Part shown: in pieces, positions 42,710 through 52,982 of the stretch
Position numbering within the stretch: the first letter of the stretch is position 1
How the letters are laid out: each line of letters opens with the position of its first letter
The notes under the pieces: model-generated
Database searches by the model: none
What the model was told of the DNA's origin: nothing
The model's input: the letters and a program-made list of their open reading frames with translations, nothing else
Position numbers and translations under genes: made by a program
NCBI GenBank assembly: GCA_030068145.1
Contig: JAPJBO010000001.1
Location: 1-64,000, forward strand
Length of the DNA stretch: 64,000 nt
Direction: 5' to 3'
Source of the DNA: Diplonema papillatum
Lineage: Eukaryota; Euglenozoa; Diplonemea; Diplonemida; Diplonemidae

Positions 42710-43953
42710 ATGCCTCAAGTGGATGAGGAACTCCGGGAGGCGATCGACTCCAGCGCCCTGTCCCCGGTGTTGGAGGCTCAGCGCAGTCGCAGAGTATTTT
42801 TGGACCGCTGGAGGCGCAGGGCGGGGGAGCTCGTGTACCGTGAAGGGGATGCCTGCTACATGGCCCTTCTCGGCGAAATGCTTGTCGAGCTGGGGATCGC
42901 CGAACCCGAAGACCTCTTGGCGAATCTCAGAGGGGGTTGTCCGATGTCCGGCCCGGTGGGGTACGAGTCCCTGTATAGCCCAAGCCTGGGGGACCGGGAG
43001 TTGTCAGTAGTGGAACTGAGTCGCCGCCAGCCTGACGTGCTGGCTAGAGTCAGGAGGGCCGTCAGGGGTGAGTCGGACTCCAACAGGGAAGCCATCTGGG
43101 CGTCGGTGCAGAAGGAGGTGGACAGAGGCTTCATGGTCGAGCTAGCGGAGCCGCCGACGAATTCGGTCTTTCTACGGCGCTTCATGGTTGCCCAGCTGAA
43201 GGTGGACCAGAAGGAGTGGCAGACGAAGCTCCGCACGTGCGATGACGGGCGTATGGCCCTGGTTAATAAGGCGGTCCACATGGCGACGAAGGTCAAGCTG
43301 GACACCGTCGACGTTTTCGTGGAGGTAGCGCGGCAACTCCGGTAGGTTTGCTGGGGCGACCTTCTACTCAGTAGGTTTGGACCATCGTGACGCCCACAGG
43401 CAGATGAAGGCGCGGAACGATGTAATCTGCAGGTGCGTGGTGGCGGAGGGCCCGGACGGACTGTTGCGATTTTTCAGGCTCGACCGTCTGTCGTTTGGCG
43501 AGGCGGCAAGCGTTGAATACACACTACAACGCCTTTGCGAAGGTCCTCGTCCGTCGCGGCCTGTCGCTGCCGCTCCTGCAGTACTACGACGACTTCGCCT
43601 GTCCCTGCCGGCTGGAGGACGACCTAGTGCTCGCTGACACCTTAGAGCTGCTGGGCGGCATTCTGCGCACCTCTTTCAACGACGAAAAGACCTCACAGGG
43701 CAACAGGTTTCGGCACCTGGGCTTGTTTTTCTCGACAGACGGGGAGGGTGTGCACGTTTCCCTGTCGGAACCGAGGAAGGAGAAACTAGTGTTCGTTCTG
43801 GAGGGCGTTCTCGCTCGCGACTCGCTGGCACCGGGCGAGGCGGCGTCGCTGGCCGGGAAACTAGGGTTCGCCTCGTCCTCCCTATTCGGCAAGGTGGGTA
43901 GGGTACCTCTCCAACCTCTATTCAGGCGCGGGCCCGAGTTGGCTTCAATTTAA
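42710..43953 (+). pseudogene. DIRS-like reverse transcriptase, frameshifted
   Basis: Three frames carry one protein. 42710-43345 starts MPQVDEELREAIDSSALSPV and is the N-terminal part. 43362-43540 has RT motif A-like LDHRDAHRQM and motif B-like RLSFGEAASVEY. 43495-43953 has the catalytic LLQYYDDFACPC and the connection region RFRHLGLFFSTDGEG ... GEAASLAGKLGFASSS. The YYDD box and the SFGEAASV motif are typical of DIRS/Ngaro-type elements. A stop and two frame changes disable it. The frame ends abruptly at 43953 where an inverted segment begins. Confidence 0.75.
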
Positions 43954-44054
43954 GCGGCGATGCCTGGCTGCTCGCATTCGCCTCGCGGGACTCTGGGATT
44001 TTCCCAACGGCTCTATCCCAATGGACCGACGCAAAAGAGAAGAGAAGCCAAAGA

Positions 44055-44705
44055 TCAGTGCGCAAGAATCAGCAGCCTACGGCACGGGACCAAGAGATCT
44101 GCCACCGCCTCATCAATCGTCCGAAGGCTAGGCACCCGCCTAACGGGGCACCGTCCGAGGAACGGAACACTGGCCCAGGAGTGGGCGAGGCGGCTCGGAA
44201 GGTCTGCGATGTTCATCTCGCTTGAAACTCTCTCAAACCATACGCGAGCCTTCGCCCTGGCAATCCCTTGCCACAATCTGTGGACAGGGGCAAGCAGCAT
44301 CGTAGCCCTGGACTGGCCCTGGACAAGGCTTGCCAGAACGACGTTGTTGTCGACCCAGACGGAAACCTGCACATCTTTGAACCACAGACCGAACGCCACC
44401 GACACGGCTGCGAACTCTAAAGCGTGAATCGGCAGCCCGGACGCCGGCAGGAACCAGTACTCGACAGACGACACCACGTCGTCCGTAAAAAAAGAACAAC
44501 AAGGACGGCGCCCAGCCCCTTTGGGCAGGCATCCGTGAACAGGACGCACCTGGTGCCCATATCCGGACTCACCGGGTCGAGGGGAACCGACTTTTCAAAG
44601 ACACGGACCTCACTCCTCAGGACGTCAACCCACCACTGGAGCGATACGCGAAGCTCGCGACCCAGCTTGAAGTCCCGGAACACGACGCACAGCACCAGGG
44701 TAGGT
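44055..44705 (-). pseudogene. DIRS-like RNase H domain, inverted relative to its RT
   Basis: On the minus strand 44695-44417 encodes SLQWWVDVLRSEVRVFEKSV and RCVLFTDACPKGLGAVLVV. After a frame change, 44549-44055 encodes HALEFAAVSVAFGLWF, VSVWVDNNVVLASLVQGQSR and WFERVSSEMNIADLPSRLAH. TDA, E and DNN are the RNase H acidic residues, and EMNIADLPSR is characteristic of DIRS-type RNase H. It should follow the RT in the same direction, but here it points the opposite way. Confidence 0.8.
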
Positions 44706-44868
44706 GCTGCTGAAGGCGGGGATGGGGGTGATGCAGGTTTGTGAGCTGGGGGACTGGGCGTCGGAGGACATGGACGGAAAGAAGCTCACGCGCGATCCGT
44801 ATTGCGTGGAGGCGGTCAGGTTTTACAACCCGGTGAGCCTAGCTCACTGCTACGCCGTGCTCTCGTAG
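44706..44868 (+). pseudogene. Possible tyrosine-recombinase C-terminal remnant
   Basis: The plus frame AGMGVMQVCELGDWASEDMD ... VEAVRFYNPVSLAHCYAVLS ends at a TAG near 44866. The LGDWAS segment resembles the region just before the catalytic Tyr of DIRS-type tyrosine recombinases. It has the RT's orientation, so only the RNase H segment is inverted. Too little is left for a firm call. Confidence 0.35.
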
Positions 44869-44869
44869 G

Positions 44870-45370
44870 TCGGTCCTCCTCGGGATTCGTATGAAGCTCC
44901 CTGCGCCCCACCCTTCCCTCTCTCCCCACTCCCCGCAGTGGATCAAGGTTAGCTGCACACGGCAACCCCATGTCCACTGTGCTCTGCGGAGTTTACTTCG
45001 CAGATTGCCACCGTAAAAAGAAGACAAGTCAGTGCTGCCTAGCGAGTCGCAGTCACAATCAGGGCGAGTGCCCTGAGTTTTTTAACTGATTGCTCAGACA
45101 CGGTTGTAGGGCCTTCTCCCCGTGACGGATTCGCCTGTGCTCTAGTAGCACGGGTGGTCCTGGCTGTGACGAGCTACGAACAGCCGCCTGACAAACCAGA
45201 CTCACACCGCAGTCCTGTCTGCAGACACTCAGGTTCCACGCTGATGATGGTCCGCTTTATGTGTCCGTGGCTTAGAGGACCGAAACACGGCGCAGACAGG
45301 GCCAGTGCGGTGTTGAGCACATACCCATTCCAAGCACGTTCTTGCAATCCCCCCCCGTTGAAACATCCCC
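44870..45370. other. No gene recognised
   Basis: Only short frames occur between the DIRS-like remnant and the hAT element. A C-rich stretch lies at 45345-45378. Confidence 0.45.
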
Positions 45371-46137
45371 CCCCCTAGGGCTAAGTTGGATGGAAACGCC
45401 GTTTCTTTTGGATTTTCCAAAACATGGAAACGGAAACGGAAACGGAAACGTTTCCGTTTCTTTTAAAAGAAACGCCGGAAGGCTCCTGCAGAGGGGAGAA
45501 GGGGAACTTCCCTGCACTGGCAGGTCACCATAATGCTCCTATGGCACTGCAGTATCCACCAGTTTGTAGCCTACCCTCATTCCGCTCTTCTTCCGCTCTA
45601 CTTTTTCCACTTCTTCTATCTTCGAGACATTCCTTTTTTCACCCGTGGATCGTTGCTGACCATTTAAAGTCCTGGCATTCTTGAAGCCCATGCAGCCAGG
45701 CATGACGCATAGGATGATGCCACGGGCAAATGAGGTCGTGATGAAGCGAACACCACACACGATAAATATACTTAAAATAGTTGGGATGAACCCACTATAG
45801 GCAACACTCAAAATGGCTGTGATGAAGCATTCGCCGCATACAGGCAAATAGCACCATAGTAGTCGTGATGGCGCGTACCCGCGCACGGGCATCGCACTAA
45901 AAATGAAGACACAGGCAAATGAGATCTGAAATTGTCATGATGAAGCGTTCACCATACGCGGACAACTAGCACGCATGATAGTCGTGATGTCGCGTTCACC
46001 ACCCAGCATATGACTTTAAATGACTCAGTGAAGTGCAAACGACATTCAAAGTTGTCGAGATGAAACAAGTCAAAATCAAAAGTAAAGTCGCATTCTTGAC
46101 AAAATGCAGGCATCGAGATTAAGGACAATAAAAAAAT

Positions 46138-48084
46138 ATGGTCGGAAAGCGTTTCGCTACCGAGAGTGTGTGGGAGTCGGTGGAGATAACTACCGTGCAA
46201 GGGAAAAGTAAGCAGGTCAAATGCCTCTTCTGCGAACAAAACTTCACGGTTGCTTCTACCAGCCGCCTTGTCGCTCACCTTCTCCAGCAGCCCGGGCAGG
46301 GTGTGGCGATCTGTGCGCCGAAGGAAGACAAGAAGAACGCTCACAAAGCCCTTGTCGAAAGAGTGACTGGCGAAGTGTCCAAAACGAAGACTTTGAAGAA
46401 ACAGAAGACCGAGCAAAACGCACCAGCACACCAGTCGATCCAGTCGTTTTTGATTGCCACCAGCACAAATGAGGATGTTGATCGTGCAGTACGTGACTTT
46501 TTCCTCGAGACGGCGACACCATTTGCGAGAGTTGAGCATCGGGCCTTTGTTACGATGATAGACAAGATAAGGTTACTCCCGACAACATCGACCTACGTTC
46601 CACCCGACCGAAAGAAGCTATCAGGCCCGCTCGTCGATGACGCTGTCAAGCAAATGAACGCTAGCGTCAAGGAAGCTTTGTTCCTGCGAGGCGGCAACGG
46701 TCTCACGCTGACACACGATGGCTGGACGTCGCAGAAGAAAGCTCCCATCTTCAACGCGATGCTTTGCACCACTGTTGAAAGTTGGTACATCAGCAACAAA
46801 GTCATCACCGAGTCAAAGACAATGGGTGCCGTAGCTAACTACATAGCTGACGTCGTGAACAATTTGGAGGAGGATGTCAGGGAATCCGTCGTGCACGTTT
46901 GCGTTGATGGCGCATGCAGGGAAGCGTTGCCGATTGTAGAGCAACTCCTTCCAAAAACGGTCGGCAGCATTTGCCTTCTCCATACCGTAGACCTCGTGTT
47001 CGAGGATCAATGCGATTGGAACAAGAAGACGTACGCGACAAGGTTTAGTTACATCAACCAAGTCTGCAAGCGTGCGATTGAATTCGTACGCTGGTGGAAA
47101 GCAAGAGAGAGGCTCGTGACCCTCCTGAAAGAACACACACCCGTGTGCCTGCTTTGCCCCATTGACACAAGAATGGGAACCACCTATATTTGTCTGAAAA
47201 GACTATTGCGACTGCAAACGCAACTTCGAGCAGTGGTATCCTCCGCCTTGTTCTCCAACTGGCGCGCATCGCAGAAAACAGCCGCAGCCAAAACTGCAGC
47301 AGATAACCACCGCGCTCTCGTAATTGGAGACGACCTGTGGGAAGACGTGGCAAATGTGTGCACCTTGTCCGAACCGACGTGGTCATTCCTCCGCGTGCTT
47401 GACACTGAGGCAACACAAGAAACGAACACCGGTGCTCCTGTATGTATAGGTAATGCACGCATGCGGTGGGAAGAATACGTTACTCAACTCCAAGCCCTGG
47501 ACCTCAATCTTCTGCTCACGGAGGAACGTCGCGCGGACTTGGTGCACCATGCAGAGGAACGATGGGACTACGCTGTGAGGCCAGTCCACAACGCGGGCTT
47601 TGCTTTGCATCCCGCAACGCGTATGGAAGCGCGATCCTGCAGCAAGGCAAAATCCGGGTTGCAGTTAATCCTCAACCGGTTTCTACCCAGTGAAGTCGCG
47701 CTGACAGCGCTGGAGGAATGGGAGTCGTGGTCTTCGGCTCCCCTTCCGCCAGGGCTGGCGTCCACTTCAATGCAACATGGGAACCGTGACAAGTGGCCAC
47801 CGCACAGGTGGTGGTCGTCTTTTGGTGGGGCTTGGCCTGCTCTCCAAAAAGTGTGTGTAAAGCTTCTGGGACAAATTGTAAACGTCGCTCCATGTGAGCG
47901 AGGGTGGTCCGCCTACAGTGAAGTCCTCACTAAAAAGAGATTCAAACTGAAGGACGAGAAGGCACACCAACTCGCCCGTTTGAAGTACAACACACGGAAC
48001 TGGACGACTACCCAGGCCGTGCTGTCACACTTTTCCGCAATCAAAGTAGGCGAAGAGGACGATGAAGAGCCAGGAGACGAGTAG
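46138..48084 (+). CDS. hAT-family transposase with BED-like zinc finger
   Basis: An uninterrupted frame of 648 residues from ATG to TAG. Residues 25-60 hold a BED-like finger (Cys29, Cys32, then His47). Residues about 110-285 match the DUF659-type catalytic N-half: a first Asp in LTLTHDGWTSQKK (Asp194), a second in VVHVCVDGACRE (Asp257), and the hAT CxxH motif in SICLLHTVDL (Cys279, His282). The C-terminal dimerisation region is at about 575-625 (VNVAPCERGWSAYSEVLTKK followed by RFKLKDEKAHQLARL), containing the family's CERxxS-like core. The protein would bind the element's ends and excise it from DNA. Length and motif order fit an autonomous element. The gene has no introns visible, and an AT-rich leader precedes it. 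Confidence 0.85.
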   Translation: MVGKRFATESVWESVEITTVQGKSKQVKCLFCEQNFTVASTSRLVAHLLQQPGQGVAICAPKEDKKNAHKALVERVTGEVSKTKTLKKQKTEQNAPAHQSIQSFLIATSTNEDVDRAVRDFFLETATPFARVEHRAFVTMIDKIRLLPTTSTYVPPDRKKLSGPLVDDAVKQMNASVKEALFLRGGNGLTLTHDGWTSQKKAPIFNAMLCTTVESWYISNKVITESKTMGAVANYIADVVNNLEEDVRESVVHVCVDGACREALPIVEQLLPKTVGSICLLHTVDLVFEDQCDWNKKTYATRFSYINQVCKRAIEFVRWWKARERLVTLLKEHTPVCLLCPIDTRMGTTYICLKRLLRLQTQLRAVVSSALFSNWRASQKTAAAKTAADNHRALVIGDDLWEDVANVCTLSEPTWSFLRVLDTEATQETNTGAPVCIGNARMRWEEYVTQLQALDLNLLLTEERRADLVHHAEERWDYAVRPVHNAGFALHPATRMEARSCSKAKSGLQLILNRFLPSEVALTALEEWESWSSAPLPPGLASTSMQHGNRDKWPPHRWWSSFGGAWPALQKVCVKLLGQIVNVAPCERGWSAYSEVLTKKRFKLKDEKAHQLARLKYNTRNWTTTQAVLSHFSAIKVGEEDDEEPGDE

Positions 48085-49020
48085 GCGCAAACGACTCACT
48101 CGCAATCTATATGTAAGATTTTGATGGGGGGCATATTATTCGTCACCCGACACTCTCCGTTTTCTTCTTGACAAACGTTGGTTCCCTTTCAAAAGGCCGT
48201 TCTCAGTTAGGGCGGCCTTTTGCGTTTTCCTTTTTCTTCTTCATCTTCTTCTTCTTCTTCTTGACAAACGTTGCTTCCCTTTTTTGCGTACACACGTACA
48301 GTAGTCGACATAGTTGCGACGATACCTACTGTAACACACTGTGCGAAACCAACCGCATTACAGAGTCAGAACCAACCACACTTCTTCTACTCGTTTCTTT
48401 GTATCAAGTCGTTCTACAACGTCTCTACCTGTTTAGAGTGCAAGCTCACCTTTTTACCACACTTCTTATCATAAGCGGCATCCCAGTATGCATAGTCTTC
48501 ATTACAGGCGTCGGCGAATTGCGTACTCTTCTTTTCTTTTTTTCTTTTTTCTTGAAAGTATGCTGATACTGCAGGGAATAGTTGACTACACCTCTTGAGT
48601 GCTAACCGCGATTGGGAGTCGGGAGAACCTACAAAGCACCCGTTCGTGAGAAAAAGCGAAGAATAAGGACGCCTTTTCCATCTGTCTTTGTCAAGAGCTG
48701 CAACTCAACCATTCTTCCTTTTCTTCCACCTTTGCGACAGGTACACCTCATCCGAATGCTGTGTTCTGCTGCCACCACACTTGAATGCAAACACTGCTCC
48801 GTTTTACTCCCGTATCTGCGGGGATGAGACGACAACTGCTACTACTTATTTCTTCCTTTTTATTCCTCTCGTTGCCCCAAGTTCAAGATTCTTTCCCACA
48901 CTGTCTCCTTATTGCTCCTGAGATGCTGTGTCGCTTGTTTGCCTTCCTTACTGACGAACCTACAGCCAGTACACCAGCTGTCGCACCAGCCGTTTCTTTT
49001 GAAAGGAAACGGCGTTTCCA
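48085..49020 (+). other. 3' region of the hAT element, T-rich
   Basis: The stretch contains long CTTCTT/TTTTC runs (48225-48265, 48530-48555) and short frames with signal-like hydrophobic starts. No further gene is supported. Confidence 0.45.
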
Positions 49021-49200
49021 TACACCGGCAAAAAGAAGGAAACGGAAACGGAAACGGAAACGGAAACGTTTCCAACGTTTCCATCCTACATAGCCGGGGA
49101 TTCCCCCCCCCCCCCGAGAGGCAAGTAGCGCCTGAACACGAAACTAAGATTTTCTCCCCGGGTCAGGGTTAGACCGGTACGGGCTACATGGCAACCCCTG

Positions 49201-49269
49201 CTCAACAGTGCTCGCCTGCCTTGATGGCATGTGCACCTTAAAGAACTCAATGCTCAACATGTAGAACGT
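49201..49269 (+). mobile_element. Diverged old LINE family L tail plus target
   Basis: GATGGCATGTGCACCTTAAA followed by GAACTCAATGCTCAACATGT is a worn copy of the family tail. Its octamer TGCTCAAC (49251-49258) and the next 11 bases are repeated exactly after the following LINE copy at 50476-50494. It therefore marks the left target duplication of that copy. Confidence 0.65.
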
Positions 49270-50475
49270 CCTGCGCTGCATGATGAGCGCGTTGGACAAG
49301 CTGGCGGCACAGCAAGGGCTGGGAAGCTGCATGAGAGGGGAGAGGGTGTGCCCGACGACGTCGCTGTCGTTCATGGGCATCACGGGGATATCGGGTATAC
49401 GGCCCAGGCCACGCTTTCGCGAGGCACACACGGGGACGATACTTGAGGAACAAGTGAAAGGAAGCGATGTAGGGACGCAGTGCCCGACGTACCCTGACTG
49501 GACGATCGGGAGAGCGGCGAGGTGGGCCCTGCCTGCCCCACCACAACTACACCCAGACCCCGTGCATATGCCGGGAGTCGGAAAAGAGAAGGCACTCGTC
49601 ACATGCGCGACCCATCACAAAGGGAAGTGTGAGGCGTGCAAAGCACTCGTCCGAAGGGACGTTCCCACGGTAGAGATGTGCTGCCGGCACCATCACCACG
49701 CGAACGATGGGCAGCCGATCGCGGTGTGCACAGAGCACAGCACGACGAAGTGCGGCGAGTGCAAGACGGCGGCGGCGTGTTGCCGCAGCGGGCATCATGC
49801 CTGCCGCACGCATGGCAGAGCCACCTGCCAAGAGTGCAGAAGGCTCCCTACGCTGACGCAGAGGCGACCGGCGGCATGTTGCAGCCGCGGCCACCACCAG
49901 TCCAACAAGACGAACGTCCAGTCAACCCCCGGACGCAGCAAGAAGAAGAGGCCCTCCTCACCCACCCAGGTGAGTGTACAGCGGGAAACGCCAGTAGGAA
50001 AGCGAGCGGCGCGAGCGCCGCTCGCGGCAACGAAAAAGGAAACAGCGTCGACCGGACGGGCAACCAAGAGGCCGCCACCAACGCCAGGAACCAGCGAACG
50101 ACCAGCGCTGAAGAAGAGGGTGCTCGGCACCCCGAAGGAAGGCCCGATCGCCGGCCGCAAGCGGAAGAAGACGAAGGCGACCACACCCGACTCAGGGGTG
50201 CATCGAAGGAAGAAGAAGGTACCGAGGGCAAGCAGCTCTCAGAAACGACCGGGGACCACGGGCACACCAATGCCCTCGAAAGTGGAAAACGGGCACACGT
50301 GCCCGCCATCGTACTCGCCGACTCAGTCTCTGGAATCGCAAGAAAGCCAAACCCCGCTAGCTCCACAAATGCTCGACCTTGACGACGCAATGGCAGGTGA
50401 CGACGTCATCCGATAACCTGACTTTCAAGGCAGTGCATGTTGATCCGTGTGGTTCACGTACTTAAAAGAACTCAA
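49270..50475 (+). pseudogene. LINE family L, 5'-truncated copy with open C-terminal frame
   Basis: Starts within ORF2 at the position equivalent to 59612, with AACGT shared between target and element at the junction. The remaining 378 codons (49280-50416) are open to the normal C-terminus MAGDDVIR. They include KCEACKALVRRDVPTVEMCC, AACCRSGHHACRTHGRATCQ and AACCSRGHHQ, the Cys/His repeats of the family. The 3' tail ends at 50475. It is flanked by a 19-base target duplication (49251-49269 and 50476-50494). Without endonuclease and RT it is inert. Confidence 0.85.
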
Positions 50476-50494
50476 TGCTCAACATGTAGAACGT

Positions 50495-50828
50495 GGGGGG
50501 CCCTTGATCACATTCATTACGGGTGGTCGTGTCGGGCGCAATAGTCGCTTTGCTAGCCAAAGAGAGATATAGAGAGAAAAAGAGCGCCAGAGAGAAAAGA
50601 AAAGATAGCGTTATCTTCCGGAAAAGAAGGATTACTCGAACCCCCGAAATATACGCCCGGCTGGCAATGGTAGAGTCCAAAAAAAGCGGGAAAAAAAAAG
50701 CCTTTTTTTACCGGAAGCTGCTGTATCTATTCCCGGGCTGCCAGTCCCGCAGACCCAGATGCGGGGACAATAAAACCCATATTATCCCTCCGGGAGAATA
50801 AGAAACCTTATTATGGTGTTACCCACAA
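50495..50828. other. Spacer between LINE copies
   Basis: It is A-rich with GAGAGAAAAAGAGCG-type purine runs (50560-50610) and an inverted repeat around CCGGAAG/CTTCCGG. A short plus frame (50523-50801) has no domain. Confidence 0.5.
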
Positions 50829-50836
50829 TGCTGAAC

Positions 50837-52511
50837 GTTGTGTGACTCGGGAGCATTCGAAGACGAGCACCACGTCTACTGGGATTGCACGGCCTTCGAG
50901 AACATACGCACGAAGCCCGAGTACGCGGGGATCGCACAGTCCGACAGGAGGCTCTGGCCGAGCTGCCTGCGGGAGCACGGAATCGTGACGCCGGCGACAC
51001 GGGAATTTGCCGGGCCGGTACAAGCGCTGATGGCAGAGATCCTGGCGGAGCGGGCGCGCCGGGTCAACGTTAAATGGCTAGAACGAAAGGCGGCGACCCC
51101 CTGGGAGCGCTGCGCGCAGATGCCAACGGCGAAACGCGGGTTCCCGTTCCGGCGCATCGCCCCGGCCTGGGCGTGGCTACGCTACTGGGACGAAAGGACA
51201 TTCCTGGCAGCGATCGACTGGCTCTCGGGCCTCGAATGGTCATCGGATGGCGACATGGCAGCGGTAGAGGCAGCTATCGACTTCGAGCTGTTCTCGGGCC
51301 TCGACATCAAGGCACCTAGCAAGGCGGCCAAGACGCATCGGGAGAAGGCCAACGGGATGCGCTGCATGTTGAGCGCAATCAACAAGCTGGCCGTGCAACA
51401 ACAACTCGGCAAGTGCCTCCCTGGCGACTTCAAGTCGAAAACGACAGCCTTGTCGTTCATAGGCCTGAGCAGCGTACCCGGCTTCCAGCCCCGGCCCCGC
51501 CACCGCATGCCCGAAACCGGGCCGACCATCATGCAGCAGGTGAAAACCGGCTACGGCACAGCGCCGGCGTACCCGCCCGAGCGGACGGACAGAGCGCGGC
51601 GATGGGTAATCCCCAGAGCGCCACTGGCCAACCCGGATCCCCTGCACCTCCCACACGCAGTGCCGGAGGCGACGAAGAATGCCCCCAAGTGCGCTACCCA
51701 TCACAAAGGGAAGTGCGCAGTCTGTCGCGCACTCGGACACCACCACGGCCCTACGGTGGAGGCATGTTGCCGACACCACCACGCCGACAACGACGGCTTA
51801 CCTCCGGCCGTCTGCGACCGGCACCGCATGACGAGATGCGTGGAGTGCAACACGCCAACAGCGTGCTGCAAGGCCGGCCACCATGACTGCCGCGAACACG
51901 CCCGCGGTCCGTGTGACGACTGCCGCGGCTTACCGACGCTAGCGGAACGGCGGCCGTCAGCCTGCTGCAAAAAGGGCCACCACGTGCCAGCGCCCCCGAA
52001 GCCAGCCCCCGCTAAGCCGAAGCCAACAACGCCGCGGAAGAAGGGCCGACAGAAGCCGACGACACCACCGCGCATGAAGAGGACGCGTCAAGCGTCCCCA
52101 AAGGCGGCCAAGATGGCGAAAAAGCACGCTCCGACCGAGCCGGCCCGAGCGACACCACCAAGAAAGGGGCAGAAAAGAGCCCGACTCCCGACACCACCGA
52201 ATGACCCGGCGGGAAAACCCGGAAAAAAGCACGCGGCGCGAAAGCGCAACATTTCGAGAATGGAGCTGGATATCACCAGCCCTGCCACCTCGACTTTATC
52301 CTCATCCATGTCAGGATCGCCCCCTCGAGCGACTGCTTTGGCAGGACAGCCGGCGCGAAAGCGCAACAAACGAAAATGGAGCTGGTTATCACCAGCCTAT
52401 TATCACCGTCCTCGTCCGCTTTGAGATCGTCCTCGGACGACGTATTCAAATAACCCTAGCCTATGACAAATGCAAGCTTACCCCTGTGGTACCTGCATTT
52501 CAAGTTCACAC
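50837..52511 (+). pseudogene. Diverged LINE subfamily, 5'-truncated, long open C-terminal frame
   Basis: The frame 50838-52424 (528 codons) follows the same plan as the family L C-terminus but differs at about half its residues. It has a partial CCHC-like finger (EDEHHVYWDC), the helical segment (AAIDFELFSGLD), and the Cys/His repeats (VEACCRHHHADNDG, TACCKAGHHDCREHARGPCD, SACCKKGHHV). A Lys/Pro/Arg-rich basic tail ends it. It lies between TGCTGAAC (50829-50836) and TGCTTAAC (52512-52519). The frame being open despite divergence suggests it was transposed when functional, as a distinct subfamily. Confidence 0.75.
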
Positions 52512-52519
52512 TGCTTAAC

Positions 52520-52831
52520 GGAAGAAGACGAAGGCGACCACACCCGACTCAGGGGTGCATCGAAGGAAGAAGAAGGTTCCGAGGGCAAGCAGCTCTCGAA
52601 ACGACCGGGAACCACGGGCACACCAATGCCCTCGAAAGTGGGAAACAGGCACTCCTGCCCGCCCTCGTACTCGCCGACTCAGTCTTTGGAATCGCAAGAA
52701 AGCCAAATCCCGCTAGCGCCACAAATGCTCGACCTTGACGACGCAATGGCAGGTGACGACGTCATCCGATAACCTGGCTATCGAGGCAGTGCATGTTAAT
52801 CCGTGTGGTTCATGTACTTAAAAGAACTCAA
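52520..52831 (+). mobile_element. LINE family L 3' fragment (about 310 bases)
   Basis: Starts at the equivalent of 61085 (GAAGAAGACGAAGGCGACCA) and ends at the tail. It lies between TGCTTAAC at 52512-52519 and TGCTTAAC at 52832-52839. The right octamer is also the left border of the complete element. Confidence 0.85.
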
Positions 52832-52982
52832 TGCTTAACCAACGATTTAAAAGCTACAGTTTCTGTACTTTATTGGCTGCTCACGCGGCCGGTAAAGTGC
52901 GCCCGGAATTCATACACCCTCCATAACACAACAGCGGTACCCATCCGCGAAAAGAACGCGGACTACCCGTAGCTCCGTCAAA

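Larger units (their letters stand above)
45378..49097 (+). mobile_element. hAT transposon, about 3.7 kb, apparently complete
   Basis: Terminal inverted repeats GGGCTAAGTTGGATGGAAAC (45378-45397) and, reversed, CGGCTATGTAGGATGGAAAC (49078-49097) flank the element. Each is followed inward by GGAAAC/GTTTCC blocks: about four GGAAAC repeats at 45425-45450 and about five at 49037-49067. These subterminal repeats are likely transposase binding sites. A single intact transposase gene lies inside. An 8-bp target duplication is not clear because both flanks are C runs. Confidence 0.75.
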
